From Microbacterium pumilum (GTDB taxonomy: Bacteria; Actinomycetota; Actinomycetes; Actinomycetales; Microbacteriaceae), in contig NZ_BAAAOH010000001.1 of assembly GCF_039530225.1 (NCBI RefSeq), positions 558,001 to 622,000 on the forward strand: a stretch of 64,000 bases of DNA, read 5' to 3'. Under the pieces are notes generated by a model, which made no database searches, was not told the origin of the DNA, and saw only the letters and a list, made by a program, of their open reading frames with translations. The position numbers and the translations under genes are program-made. This document shows positions 1-8,097 of this stretch, piece after piece (within the stretch, counting starts at the first letter, position 1; every line of letters begins with the position of its first letter).

Positions 1-502
1 CAAGCTCCTCATCGGCCGCCTGATGCGCGGCACGGCCCGCGACACCGGCGACGCCGGCGAGCGGCCCCACAACGGCGAGCAGGCCGTCGAGACCGACATG
101 CCCGGACGCGAGCACCGCACGCATGGCGGGATACTCAGCCGGGAGCGTCTCTCCCGACGATGGCGCAACCTCGCGGATGATCACGTGTCCTGCTTTGACC
201 AGCTCGGCCGCGGAGCGGGACGATGCCCGCGTAACCCGCTGCACCAGCTCGTTGGTCGATCGACATCCATATCGCGACGTCATCCGCTCATCGCGCGCCG
301 GCACGCTCGATCGGTAGTAAATCTGCGCGACGCTCTCGATCTGCACCGCCTCCGCTCGGCGAGCGATGCGCGCCGACAACCCGAGTACCGCGAGCAACTC
401 GTCGTCCGAAACGCCCTGCGCGTCGTCAGCAGCGAACATCTCCTCGACGACACCCGCGAGCGCCGCATCGACTGCTTCGAGCGCTGCAGCGAGGGTGTTC
501 AT
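1..502 (-). CDS. DUF222 / 13E12-repeat family protein, N-terminal part (cut by window edge)
   Basis: The frame is open from an ATG at 500-502 on the minus strand through base 1 without a stop, so 167 codons of the N-terminus are visible and the C-terminus lies outside. The protein is alanine- and leucine-rich and helical, with a segment (IARRAEAVQIESVAQIYYRS) followed by TSRYGCRSTNELVQRVTRAS. This fits the N-terminal DUF222 region of actinobacterial 13E12-repeat proteins, which usually end in an HNH endonuclease domain; that part cannot be checked here. These proteins are multicopy in Microbacteriaceae and their role is poorly defined. No clear Shine-Dalgarno precedes the ATG. The 255 bases up to the next gene at 758 contain only promoter-type sequence. 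Confidence 0.75.
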   Translation of the reverse strand, partial: MNTLAAALEAVDAALAGVVEEMFAADDAQGVSDDELLAVLGLSARIARRAEAVQIESVAQIYYRSSVPARDERMTSRYGCRSTNELVQRVTRASSRSAAELVKAGHVIIREVAPSSGETLPAEYPAMRAVLASGHVGLDGLLAVVGPLAGVAGVAGRAAHQAADEEL

Positions 503-745
503 GACTCGATTCTGGTGAGGGCCCCCGACATTGGACCGCCGATGATCTCCCAGATCAAGCGTTGAAACGAAAGCTGTGGAGAAGTCCCTTCTAGCGTCAG
601 AATCGCGGCGGTTGGGGAGGAGCCGAACCCGATGCCCGCCGGGCCGGCCGGCAATTTCACACACTCGAAGCGCGGCATCCGATCGACATTCACAGCCGAT
701 CCCGCCTCGCAATCCGGCGGATTTCGCCTCGCGCCGGAGCGAGCG

Positions 746-751
746 TAGAGT
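746..751 (+). promoter_or_regulatory. -10 element of a probable leaderless promoter for the GNAT gene
   Basis: TAGAGT lies exactly 6 nt before the ATG at 758 and there is no Shine-Dalgarno. In actinobacteria a TANNNT hexamer at this distance places the transcription start on the start codon. The same geometry recurs at several other genes in the window. Confidence 0.5.
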
Positions 752-757
752 CTGGCC

Positions 758-1264
758 ATGGAAGCCGAACTGCAGACCGACGTCGTCGTCCGTCCGGTGC
801 GGGATGTCGACGCCGAGGCACTGGGACGGGTGCACGCGACGTGCTGGCACGAAACATACGACCACCTGATCAGCAAGGCCGCTCTCGAGAAGATCTCCCC
901 TCGGCGCATGGCCGAACTCTGGACGCACTGGGCGGTGCAGGGCCCTGAGTTCAAGATGTTCGCCGCGCTCGTCGACGGTGAGATCGTCGGATTCGCCGGC
1001 TCCGGCCCGGCGCGCGACAAGGACGCCCCGCGGTTCCGCGAGCTGTACTTCATCTACCTCCTCGACGCCTGGCATGGTACGGGCATCGGCCAGAAGCTCT
1101 TCGACGCCGTCATCGACGAAGACGAGCAGGTCTACCTCTGGGTGGCCGACGACAACCCCCGCGCCCACCGTTTCTACGTCCGCAACGGCTTCGCCGCCGA
1201 CGGCGCCGCCCACACCGAGCCGTTCCTGGGTGAGACGCTCACCGAGGTGCGGTTCGCCCGCTGA
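758..1264 (+). CDS. GNAT family N-acetyltransferase
   Basis: This 168-residue protein has the single-domain GNAT length and order: an N-terminal strand ([19 protein letters not shown]), a central strand with [14 protein letters not shown], then [21 protein letters not shown]. The last segment holds the acetyl-CoA pyrophosphate-binding loop in the form HGTGIGQKL. The C-terminal part has the typical [18 protein letters not shown], in which N and Y occupy the usual positions of the final catalytic-side motif. The substrate cannot be told; the IYLL and [13 protein letters not shown] layout is common in small-molecule or toxin-resistance acetyltransferases. The start is supported by the leaderless -10 element. 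It lies 11 bases before the CofE gene and is probably cotranscribed with it. Confidence 0.85.
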   Translation: MEAELQTDVVVRPVRDVDAEALGRVHATCWHETYDHLISKAALEKISPRRMAELWTHWAVQGPEFKMFAALVDGEIVGFAGSGPARDKDAPRFRELYFIYLLDAWHGTGIGQKLFDAVIDEDEQVYLWVADDNPRAHRFYVRNGFAADGAAHTEPFLGETLTEVRFAR

Positions 1265-1275
1265 CGCCGCCGGAC

Positions 1276-2043
1276 GTGCTGCAGGCTTGGGCTCTCGAGG
1301 GCATCCCGGAGATCACCGCCGGCGCTGATCTCGTGAGCCTGATCGCAGACGCCGCGGCCGGCGCGCTGGCAGACGGCGACATCCTCGTGGTGACGTCGAA
1401 GATCGTCTCGAAGGCCGAAGGCCGCACGGTCGCCGCCGACGATCGTGAAGACGCCATCACCGCCGAGACCGTGCGTGTGGTGGCAAGTCGTCAGACACCG
1501 AACGGCGGCACCACCCGCATCGTGCAGAATCGTCTCGGCATCGTGTCGGCCGCCGCCGGGGTCGATGCCTCGAACACTCCCCACGGCACCGTTCTGCTGC
1601 TGCCGATGGATCCGGATGCCTCGGCCCGAGCCCTCGCGACGGGCCTGCGATCGCTGCTCGGCGTAGAAGTCGGCGTCATCGTGTCGGACACCCTCGGCCG
1701 CGCATGGCGGGAAGGGCAGACCGACTCCGCGATCGGGGCCGCCGGCCTGCACGTCTTCGAGGATCTGCGCGGCGGGACGGATGCTGAGGGCCGAGCGCTC
1801 GTCGTGACCATGCCGTGCGTCGCCGACGAGATCGCCGCTGCGGCCGACCTGGTGAAGGGCAAGACGTCGCGACGGCCGGTCGCCGTCGTCCGCGGTCGCG
1901 CCGACCTCGTCGGCAGCCTGGACCTGCCCGGGGCGCGATCGATCGTGCGCCCGCTCGAGCGCGACATGTTCCGCCTCGGTGCGGACGAGGCCTACGCCGA
2001 GGGATTTGCGGCGGGCACGGCACTGAGCCCCTCCGGTCCCTGA
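1276..2043 (+). CDS. cofE: coenzyme F420-0:L-glutamate ligase (CofE / FbiB N-terminal type)
   Basis: The enzyme adds glutamate residues to F420-0 with GTP to make the polyglutamate tail of coenzyme F420. Visible family segments are [15 protein letters not shown] near residues 36-50, a hydrophobic strand with [12 protein letters not shown], and [18 protein letters not shown] at about 137-154, the conserved metal/GTP region. At 255 residues it is the stand-alone CofE length and lacks the nitroreductase-like domain fused to it in mycobacterial FbiB. The start is GTG, 11 bases after the GNAT stop. No other F420 biosynthesis gene is in the window. The last six residues (LSPSGP) and the stop codon lie inside a 17-bp tandem repeat, so the C-terminus has been set by that repeat. 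Confidence 0.85.
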   Translation: MLQAWALEGIPEITAGADLVSLIADAAAGALADGDILVVTSKIVSKAEGRTVAADDREDAITAETVRVVASRQTPNGGTTRIVQNRLGIVSAAAGVDASNTPHGTVLLLPMDPDASARALATGLRSLLGVEVGVIVSDTLGRAWREGQTDSAIGAAGLHVFEDLRGGTDAEGRALVVTMPCVADEIAAAADLVKGKTSRRPVAVVRGRADLVGSLDLPGARSIVRPLERDMFRLGADEAYAEGFAAGTALSPSGP

Positions 2044-2074
2044 GCCCCTCCGGCCCCTGAGCCCCTCCGGTCCC
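2024..2074. repeat. three tandem copies of a 17-bp unit spanning the cofE stop codon
   Basis: TGAGCCCCTCCGGTCCC occurs at 2024-2040, 2041-2057 (one change, T to C) and 2058-2074 with no spacer. The cofE stop codon is the first three bases of the second unit. The array runs directly into a palindromic element beginning at 2075. Confidence 0.85.
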
Positions 2075-2125
2075 TGGGCCTGTCGAAGGGACCTGAAATG
2101 CGGCGCTTCGGCAAGCTCAGCGACC
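2071..2125. repeat. palindromic repeat element between convergent genes
   Basis: Two imperfectly complementary arms, one reading CTGGGCCTGTCGAAGGG and the other CGCTTCGGCAAGCTCAG, form a hairpin between the ends of cofE and the minus-strand cytochrome gene. It belongs to the same family as the elements at 3153-3194, 3782-3801, 8724-8744 and 24167-24197. Its position suggests it may act as a bidirectional terminator, which is inference. Confidence 0.65.
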
Positions 2126-2142
2126 GCTGATGTGCGGCGATG

Positions 2143-3906
2143 TCAGCGTCCGCTGACCTTGCCGAACAGCCGGGCGATCGGGGCCAGGACGAGGGGGCGT
2201 GCGGCGACCCAGCCCGCGGCGATCACGACCATCGATGCGACGAAGATCCAGAATCCGACCCAGTTGACCACATCCTGCGACGCGTACATGTGGTTCAGGT
2301 TTCGCAGCGCCCCGGTCGCGAAGACCAGCGTGACGTGCACGATGATGAACGCCACGAAGTACAGCATCACCGGGAAGTGCACCGCCCGCGCCCACTCGAC
2401 GGGGTACGCCTTGTTGAGGCCCTTGGCGTTCTTCGGCCAGATGCCGCTCATCCTCGCCCCGGTGGCGATAGCGAGTGGCGCAGCGAGGAACACCGTCACG
2501 AAGTAGGCGAGCTGCTGCAGGCTGTTGTAGTTGACCCAGCCGTTCTCGGTCGGCCAGTCCAGCGACACGTACTGCAGTCCGGCGCTGATCGCATTCGGGA
2601 ACACCGCCCAGCTCGTCGGCACGAGCTTCATCCACTGGCCCGTGGCGAACAGCAGCGCGATGAAGATCACGCCGTTGACGATCCACAGGATGTCGAGCGA
2701 CTGGTGGAACCACAGGTTCAGGCTGATCTTGCGCTTGCTGTTCCGTCGTGACCAGAACGCGCTGGGGCGCTTCTCGGTGCGCACCTGCAGCCCGCTGCGG
2801 ATGATCAGCACCATCAGGAACACGTTGAAGAAGTGCTGCCAGCCGAGCCACGGCGGAATCCCGACGGGCGCCCCTTCGGGCAGCGGGTACTCGCCCGGGT
2901 AGGTGATGAGGAACTCCTGCATGAACTCCAGGCTGAGGAACCACCGTACGAACAGCACCGCCATGCCCGCCGCGAACAACAGCCCGGCACCGCCGACGAT
3001 CACCGCACCCGCCCACTGCAGACGGGTGAACGGGCCGTACCGCTTCGGCTCAGGCGTGGGCTCGGGCCGGACGAAGGCGTCCTTGCCCGGCCACACGGTC
3101 CGCGTGAAGGGCAGCGGCACGCTGAAGTCGACCGCAGGAGAAGGAGCCGTACCTGAGCTTGTCGAAGGGCCCGCGGGCGCTTCGACAAGCTCAGCGACCG
3201 CTGGCGTGTCTGCGACCGCAGGCGTGTCTGCGACCGGTGGGGTGGCAGCGACCGGTGGGGTGGCAGCGACCGCTGGCGTGTCTGCGACCACTGGCGTGTC
3301 TGCGACCGCCGGGGTGGCAGCGGCCGCCGGGGTGGCGGTGGCGACGATCCGGTGAGTGGCGACCGCACCGGCCGGAGGCCACGGCTCGCCGCCGGCGACG
3401 CGCGGGAGTCCTCGGCGCAGCGCAGTCGCGTCCGCCGCGACATCCTGTTCGAGCGTCGGGTTCTGGGAGGTCACCGCGGCGGATGCCGCAACCTCTGCCA
3501 CCCGAGCGCCCTCGGCCTCAGCAACTTCGCGCTCGGGTGTCACCGCCTGCGCGGTCACCGGCGAAGCGGCCGCCGCTTCTGTCACCCGAACGGGCGATGT
3601 GACGACCGCGGGCGGCCACGGGTCCCCGCCGGCGACGCGCGGCAGCCCGCGGCGCAGCCTGGTTGACGGATCCCCGGCGCTCCCCGAGCCGGCGCCAGGC
3701 CGAGCCTCGCCGCCTGACCTGCGCGGCAGGCCTTGCCGGAGAGTCCGGTTGGATGCCGGGGGCGCTGCCTCTGCGGCGGACGCTTCGACAGGCTCAGCGA
3801 CCGCAAGCTCAGCGACCGGCAAGACACCCTCGCCGTTCGCGGGCCAGGGGTCTCCCCCGGGTCGCCTCGGCAGTCCGCGCCGGACCGTGCCCCCGTAGGT
3901 CGCCAT
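2143..3906 (-). CDS. heme-b membrane protein (cytochrome b561/thiosulfate-reductase b-subunit type) with repeat-rich N-terminus, linked to ETF genes
   Basis: Residues from about 290 to 587 form a membrane domain with about five hydrophobic helices. Histidines lie inside or at the edge of them (WLGWQHFFNVF, LWFHQSLDIL, RAVHFPVMLY, FIIVHVTLVF), as expected for b-type heme ligands of the cytochrome b561/formate-dehydrogenase gamma class. The first 290 residues are soluble and unusual: four copies of a motif of the form LRRGLPRxxGGxPWPP (residues 9-22, 57-70, 84-98, 163-178; the second is degenerate) and a run of ATP/DTP repeats at 190-238. ELVEAPAGPSTSSGT at 239-253 is encoded by a palindromic element. 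The gene starts 7 bases after etfA, so the likely role is passing electrons from ETF to the quinone pool; that is inference from context. Confidence 0.7.
   Translation of the reverse strand: MATYGGTVRRGLPRRPGGDPWPANGEGVLPVAELAVAEPVEASAAEAAPPASNRTLRQGLPRRSGGEARPGAGSGSAGDPSTRLRRGLPRVAGGDPWPPAVVTSPVRVTEAAAASPVTAQAVTPEREVAEAEGARVAEVAASAAVTSQNPTLEQDVAADATALRRGLPRVAGGEPWPPAGAVATHRIVATATPAAAATPAVADTPVVADTPAVAATPPVAATPPVADTPAVADTPAVAELVEAPAGPSTSSGTAPSPAVDFSVPLPFTRTVWPGKDAFVRPEPTPEPKRYGPFTRLQWAGAVIVGGAGLLFAAGMAVLFVRWFLSLEFMQEFLITYPGEYPLPEGAPVGIPPWLGWQHFFNVFLMVLIIRSGLQVRTEKRPSAFWSRRNSKRKISLNLWFHQSLDILWIVNGVIFIALLFATGQWMKLVPTSWAVFPNAISAGLQYVSLDWPTENGWVNYNSLQQLAYFVTVFLAAPLAIATGARMSGIWPKNAKGLNKAYPVEWARAVHFPVMLYFVAFIIVHVTLVFATGALRNLNHMYASQDVVNWVGFWIFVASMVVIAAGWVAARPLVLAPIARLFGKVSGR
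3153..3194. repeat. palindromic element inside the cytochrome coding sequence
   Basis: CTGAGCTTGTCGAAG at 3153-3167 is perfectly complementary to CTTCGACAAGCTCAG at 3180-3194, with a 12-base loop. It is in frame with the cytochrome gene and encodes the peptide ELVEAPAGPSTSSGT. It is the most complete copy of this family in the window. Confidence 0.85.
3195..3339. repeat. degenerate in-gene tandem repeats encoding TP(A/P/V)VA units
   Basis: About nine imperfect 15-bp units (GTGTCTGCGACCGCAGG type on the plus strand) encode a run of ATPAV, DTPVV, ATPPV and DTPAV pentapeptides at residues 190-238 of the cytochrome protein. Units differ at single positions, which suggests slippage-driven expansion. 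It is not CRISPR: the units are contiguous and coding. Confidence 0.75.
3782..3801. repeat. half-site of the palindromic element inside the cytochrome gene
   Basis: GCTTCGACAGGCTCAGCGACC begins here and is followed at once by a shortened second copy (GCAAGCTCAGCGACC). It encodes part of the AVAEPVEAS segment near residues 34-43 of the cytochrome protein. Confidence 0.6.
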
Positions 3907-3913
3907 CCGCGGG

Positions 3914-4894
3914 TTACGCCTTCTTCGCCTCGAGCGCCGCGATCAGCTGCGGCACCACGGTGAACAGGTCGCCGACCACGCCGAAGTCGGCGATCTCGAA
4001 GATCGGCGCATCCGCGTCTTTGTTGATCGCGACGATCGTCTTGGCGGTCTGCATGCCGGCCTTGTGCTGGATGGCGCCAGAGATGCCCAGGGCGATGTAC
4101 AGCTGCGGCGACACCGACACTCCGGTCTGGCCGACTTGGTATGACTGCGGAACGTATCCGGCGTCGACGGCCGCGCGCGACGCGCCCACCGCGGCGCCGA
4201 GCGCGTCGGCCAGCTGGTCGACAAGGGCGAACTTCTCCTCCGATCCGAGCCCGCGGCCTCCCGAGACGACCTTGGCCGCACCCCGCAGCTCGGGACGCGA
4301 CGAGACCACGACCGTCTCGTCGACAGAGACGACGGATGCGGCCTTCCGGCCGGATGCGGTCACATCGAGACTCTCCACGACGGGTGAGCCCACCGACTCC
4401 GCGCGCGCGTCGATCGAACCCTGCCGGACGGTGATGACGGGAGCTCCCCAGGTCACCGCGGAGTCCACGTTGTAGGCGCCGCCGTACACCGAGTGGTGCG
4501 CGACCACACCCTCCGGGTCGCGAGAGACTCCGACCGCATCCACCGCCAGCCCCGAACGCGTCCGTGCCGCCAATCTGCCCGCGACATCCCGACCCTCGAC
4601 GGAGTGTGACACCAGAATCGCGTCAGGGCGCACCAGGTCGGACGCCGCAGCCAGGGCATCCACCAGTGGAACCGTCAGCCGGGCGGAGTCTCCTTCGGCG
4701 GTGAGCACATGGACCGCGCCGAGGGCCGCTGCATCACCCGCGATCGCCTCGACCGCCGAGCCGGGTGCTACGACGAGGGCGACCGGGGTGCCCACCGATG
4801 CGGCCGCGCCGAGGAGTCCCGCGGCGCTCTTGGCGAGCTGGCCGGATGGGGTCACATCGAGCAGCACGAGGATCGAGTCTTCAGCGAACGTCAT
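3914..4894 (-). CDS. etfA: electron transfer flavoprotein alpha subunit
   Basis: EtfA binds the catalytic FAD of the ETF heterodimer, which collects electrons from acyl-CoA dehydrogenases. The C-terminal FAD domain is clear: ELRGAAKVVSGGRGLGSEEK, then AVGASRAAVDAGYVPQSYQVGQTG, SPQLYIALGISGAIQHKAGM and the terminal IVAINKDADAPIFEIADFGVVGD. I place the start at the ATG at 4892-4894, giving 326 residues, because AGGAG sits 8 bases before it. A GTG three codons upstream (4903) overlaps that ribosome site and is less likely. It follows etfB by about 11 bases and precedes the heme-b gene by 7, so the three probably form one transcript. Confidence 0.92.
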   Translation of the reverse strand: MTFAEDSILVLLDVTPSGQLAKSAAGLLGAAASVGTPVALVVAPGSAVEAIAGDAAALGAVHVLTAEGDSARLTVPLVDALAAASDLVRPDAILVSHSVEGRDVAGRLAARTRSGLAVDAVGVSRDPEGVVAHHSVYGGAYNVDSAVTWGAPVITVRQGSIDARAESVGSPVVESLDVTASGRKAASVVSVDETVVVSSRPELRGAAKVVSGGRGLGSEEKFALVDQLADALGAAVGASRAAVDAGYVPQSYQVGQTGVSVSPQLYIALGISGAIQHKAGMQTAKTIVAINKDADAPIFEIADFGVVGDLFTVVPQLIAALEAKKA

Positions 4895-4905
4895 GACAGC
4901 CACTC

Positions 4906-5682
4906 CTACGCGAGCCGGTTCTGGATGAGGAAGTCCGCGAGCTGCTCGCCGGCGTTCCCGTCGTCGACGATCGTCACTCCCGCCGCGCGCGGCGGCTTCT
5001 CGGACAGCCCGATGATGATCGACCGGGATGCCGAGTGATCCTCGGGCTCGACGGCGAGGTCGGCAAGGGTCACCGTCTCGAACGGCTTCTTCTTCGCCGC
5101 CATGATGCCCTTGAAGTTCGGGAACCGGGCGTCCGGCAGTCGCTCGGTGATGGAGATCACCGCGGGCAGTTCGGCCGTCACGCTGATCGTGGCGCCGTCC
5201 GACGCGCGCTCGCCCGAGACCTTGCCGTCGGCGATCTCGACGGAGTTCAGCGAGGTCGCGGCGGGCAGGTCGAGCAGCTCGGCGATCATCGCCGGCATCA
5301 CTCCCCCGGAACCGTCCGTCGACTGGTTGCCCGCGATCACGAGATCGAACCCGGTGCGCTGCAGCGCGGCGGCGAGCACCTCGGCGGTGAGTCCGAGGTC
5401 CGCGCCGACGAGCCCTTCGTCGGCGATGTGCACGGCCGACGCGGCGCCCATCGCGAGACCCTTTCGCACCGTCGCGGCCGATCCTTCCGGCGCCATCGAC
5501 ATCACGACGACCTCCGTGCCCGGGTTCTTGTCTGCAAAGGACAGGGCGACCTCGAGGGAGCGCTCGCCGATCTCATCCAGCACCGTCTCGGACGCACCAC
5601 GGTCCGCAAGGCCTGTCTCCAACGACAGCTTGCGATCCCCGTACGTGTCCGGGACCTCCTTGACCAGGACGACGATCTTCAT
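4906..5682 (-). CDS. etfB: electron transfer flavoprotein beta subunit
   Basis: EtfB is the AMP-binding partner of EtfA. The 258-residue protein opens MKIVVLVKEVPDTYG and continues with ALSFADKNPGTEVVVMSM, LVIAGNQSTDGSGGVMPAMI (the nucleotide-binding adenosine loop) and AELPAVISITERLPDARFP, all typical of the family. The start at 5682 has AAAGGAG 9 bases upstream; the frame is open for a further 35 codons but that extension is low-complexity upstream sequence. It is the first gene of the etfB-etfA-cytochrome operon and is divergent from a MarR regulator whose promoter holds a perfect palindrome. The many acyl-CoA dehydrogenase and hydratase genes nearby are natural electron sources. Confidence 0.92.
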   Translation of the reverse strand: MKIVVLVKEVPDTYGDRKLSLETGLADRGASETVLDEIGERSLEVALSFADKNPGTEVVVMSMAPEGSAATVRKGLAMGAASAVHIADEGLVGADLGLTAEVLAAALQRTGFDLVIAGNQSTDGSGGVMPAMIAELLDLPAATSLNSVEIADGKVSGERASDGATISVTAELPAVISITERLPDARFPNFKGIMAAKKKPFETVTLADLAVEPEDHSASRSIIIGLSEKPPRAAGVTIVDDGNAGEQLADFLIQNRLA

Positions 5683-5783
5683 CACGCACCACTCCTTTGT
5701 CGAATCGAGTCTATGGCGACACCGGCGTTGCGATTGCGCCTGGTTCGCGGGCTCCGCGCCGTGCCACGAGTGACCTGGACCGA

Positions 5784-5799
5784 CCACGGACTACCGTGG
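5784..5799. promoter_or_regulatory. perfect palindrome over the marR -10 region (candidate operator)
   Basis: CCACGG-ACTA-CCGTGG is a perfect 6-4-6 palindrome. The probable -10 hexamer TACCGT (5792-5797) lies within it, 26 bases before the MarR start codon. It is placed to allow autorepression by the MarR protein and possibly control of the divergent etf operon whose start is 102 bases away. Confidence 0.5.
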
Positions 5800-5823
5800 A
5801 GACCGTCGGAAGGGAGGCGTGCG

Positions 5824-6360
5824 ATGCCCAGATCGGGACCGCTTCCCGTCGATCCGATCGCCGAAGCCAAGCGCCAGTGGTCGGCGCATGGATGGACGGA
5901 TGCCGCGGCCGGCATGTCGGTCGTGACTTCGATCATCCGCGCCCAGCAGCTGCTGATGGCGCGCATCGACGGTGCGCTGAAACCGTTTGCGCTCTCGTTC
6001 GCACGGTACGAGATGCTGCGCCTGCTGGGCTTCACCCGCCAGGGACGGATGCCGATGGCGAGCGCCATCGCACGGCTGCAGGTGCACCCCACGAGCGTGA
6101 CGAACACCGTCGACCGCCTCGTCCGCGACGGCCTGATCGTGCGTGAGCCGCACCCGATCGACGGCCGGGCTGCGATGCTCGTGCTCACGCCTGCGGGTCG
6201 CGACCTCGTCGACCGCGCCACCCGCGCGCTCAACACCGAGGTGTTCGCCGACCCCGCACTCGCCGAGGAGGACATGGTCGCGCTCGTGCGGATACTCGCG
6301 CGCTTCCGCAAGGATGCCGGGGACTTCACGGATCCCCGGCCGATCCCCGACCCGCTCTGA
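5824..6360 (+). CDS. MarR family transcriptional regulator
   Basis: This 178-residue winged-helix protein has the MarR order: N-terminal dimerisation helix (SVVTSIIRAQQLLMARIDGAL), SFARYEMLRLLGFTRQGRMPM, recognition helix HPTSVTNTVDRLVRDGLI, wing REPHPIDGRAAMLVLTPAGRDL, and C-terminal helix. The wing arginine motif (DGRAAML in place of the commoner DRRA) is intact. ATG at 5824 is chosen because GGGAGG lies just upstream; the frame stays open far upstream, but that sequence is antisense to etfB. It is divergent from the etf operon and convergent with the valine operon (10 bases between stops). The target is probably one or both, plus itself. Confidence 0.85.
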   Translation: MPRSGPLPVDPIAEAKRQWSAHGWTDAAAGMSVVTSIIRAQQLLMARIDGALKPFALSFARYEMLRLLGFTRQGRMPMASAIARLQVHPTSVTNTVDRLVRDGLIVREPHPIDGRAAMLVLTPAGRDLVDRATRALNTEVFADPALAEEDMVALVRILARFRKDAGDFTDPRPIPDPL

Positions 6361-6370
6361 CCACAGTCGC

Positions 6371-7147
6371 TCACCGGTTGGTGAAATCCGGGCTGCGCTT
6401 CTCGCGGAAGGCCGACATGCCCTCTTTCTGGTCGGAGGTGTCGAAGAGCGATGCGAAGACGTGGCGCTCGAATCTCAGGCCCTCGGCCAGCGTCGTCTCC
6501 ATCGCCGCATCCAGCGCCGCCTTCGCGGCATACACGGACGGAAGCGACTTCGCGGCGATCGTCTCGGCCGTCTTGCCCGCCTCGGCGAGCAGCTCGGCCG
6601 CGGGGACGACCCGCGACACAAGGCCCGAGCGCTCGGCTTCGGCGGCATCCATCATCCGTCCCGTGAGGATCAGGTCGGCAGCCTTGTAGTACCCCACGGC
6701 ACGGAGCAGCCGCTGCGATCCGCCCATCCCGGGGATGACGCCGAGGTTGATCTCGGGCTGGCCGAACTTCGCGGTGTCTGCGGCGATGATGATGTCGCAC
6801 ATCATCGCGAGCTCGCAGCCGCCTCCGAGGGCATAGCCCGACACGGCGGCGATCACCGGGGTCCGAACCGCCGCGAACTGCGCCCACCCGCCGAAATGAT
6901 CGCCCATCAGCACGTCGAGTCCGGACTTGGACTCCATCTCCTTGATGTCGGCTCCCGCGGCGAACGCGCGCTCCGATCCGGTGAGCACGATGGCGCCGAT
7001 CGCCTCATCCGCATCGAAAGCGGATGCCGCGGCCACGACATCCGTCATCACCTGCGTGTTCAGGGCGTTGAGCGCATCGGGCCGGTTCAGCGTGATCCAG
7101 CCGACGCGGCCGCGCGTCTCCACCAGAATGGTGTCGTAGCTCGTCAT
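6371..7147 (-). CDS. enoyl-CoA hydratase (crotonase family)
   Basis: The 258-residue protein has the crotonase core: [18 protein letters not shown], the first oxyanion segment [13 protein letters not shown], the second [19 protein letters not shown], and both catalytic glutamates in the EchA/ECHS1 arrangement (CELAMM and [15 protein letters not shown]). It should hydrate 2-enoyl-CoA to 3-hydroxyacyl-CoA; in this operon methacrylyl-CoA is the likely substrate. ATG at 7147 has GGAG upstream and follows mmsB by 8 bases. It is the last gene of the operon and converges on marR with almost no spacer. Confidence 0.9.
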   Translation of the reverse strand: MTSYDTILVETRGRVGWITLNRPDALNALNTQVMTDVVAAASAFDADEAIGAIVLTGSERAFAAGADIKEMESKSGLDVLMGDHFGGWAQFAAVRTPVIAAVSGYALGGGCELAMMCDIIIAADTAKFGQPEINLGVIPGMGGSQRLLRAVGYYKAADLILTGRMMDAAEAERSGLVSRVVPAAELLAEAGKTAETIAAKSLPSVYAAKAALDAAMETTLAEGLRFERHVFASLFDTSDQKEGMSAFREKRSPDFTNR

Positions 7148-7155
7148 GACTCTCC

Positions 7156-8097
7156 TCAGGCTGGGGCGCTGTCGGTGCGGATCGTGTTGATGATCCCTGA
7201 GAAATCCTGCCCGGCTCCGGGGCCGGCCGCGAACTCGAGGTAGATCTCGCGTGCGAGCCGCCCCATCCGTGCGTCGACGCCGGTCAGATCGATCGCCTGC
7301 TCGGCGAGCCCGAGATCCTTCGACATGAGCGAGCCCGCGAAGCCCGGCTGATAGTCGCGGTTGGCGGGGCTTGTCGGCACAGGTCCGGGAACCGGGCAGT
7401 TCGTCGTCAGCGCCCAGCACTGACCGGACGCGTTCGAGGCCACGTCGAAGAGCGCCTGATGTTCGAGCCCGAGCCGCTCGCCCAGTACGAAGGCTTCGGC
7501 GACCGCGATCTGCGACACCGCGAGGATCATGTTGTTGCACACCTTGGCCGCCTGGCCGAGCCCGGCGCCGCCGCAGTGCACGATGCGGCGGCCCATCGCC
7601 TCGAGCAGGGGAGCCGCCGCGGCGAAGTCCTCGTCCGACCCGCCGACCATGAACGCGAGCGTGGCGTTCTCGGCGCCGACGACCCCGCCCGATACGGGTG
7701 CGTCGAGCGAGCGATGTCCGGCAGCCTCGGCCAGGGCATGCGCGGCACGCGCCTCGTCGACGGCGATGGTCGAGGAGTCGATGAACAGGGTGCCGGGTGC
7801 CGCGACGGCCAGGAGCCCCGCGGCCCCGTCGACTCCGCGATACGCCTCGATCACCTGTGCGCCGCTCTGGAACATCGTGATGACGACGTCGGCCGCGGCT
7901 GCGGCATCCGTCCCCGACGCTGCGACCCCCAGCCCCGCTTCGCGCGCCGCATCGACGGCGGCGGGGAACACGTCGAACCCGACGACATCGTGTCCAGCCG
8001 CCGACAGGTTCTTCGCCATCGGCAGGCCCATGTGCCCGAGGCCCAGGAACGCCACGCGCGCAGCGCGTGACCCGCCCTCAGCCTGTCGGAAGATCAT
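7156..8097 (-). CDS. mmsB: 3-hydroxyisobutyrate dehydrogenase
   Basis: It oxidises 3-hydroxyisobutyrate to methylmalonate semialdehyde with NAD in valine breakdown. The 313-residue protein has the Rossmann start [28 protein letters not shown], the substrate segment [22 protein letters not shown], and the catalytic-lysine helix [24 protein letters not shown]. The C-terminal [18 protein letters not shown] closes the active site, as in the HIBADH family. Its ATG (8095-8097) overlaps the stop of the acyl-CoA dehydrogenase as ATGA, so translation is coupled. The next enzyme, methylmalonate-semialdehyde dehydrogenase (mmsA), is not in the window. Confidence 0.92.
   Translation of the reverse strand: MIFRQAEGGSRAARVAFLGLGHMGLPMAKNLSAAGHDVVGFDVFPAAVDAAREAGLGVAASGTDAAAAADVVITMFQSGAQVIEAYRGVDGAAGLLAVAAPGTLFIDSSTIAVDEARAAHALAEAAGHRSLDAPVSGGVVGAENATLAFMVGGSDEDFAAAAPLLEAMGRRIVHCGGAGLGQAAKVCNNMILAVSQIAVAEAFVLGERLGLEHQALFDVASNASGQCWALTTNCPVPGPVPTSPANRDYQPGFAGSLMSKDLGLAEQAIDLTGVDARMGRLAREIYLEFAAGPGAGQDFSGIINTIRTDSAPA

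Noticed and set aside
3195..3339. CRISPR or VNTR array in non-coding DNA
   Set aside because: Units are coding and in frame in the cytochrome gene.
5035..5823. Upstream extension of the MarR frame over etfB
   Set aside because: Antisense to etfB; the real start at 5824 has GGGAGG and a promoter with a palindrome.
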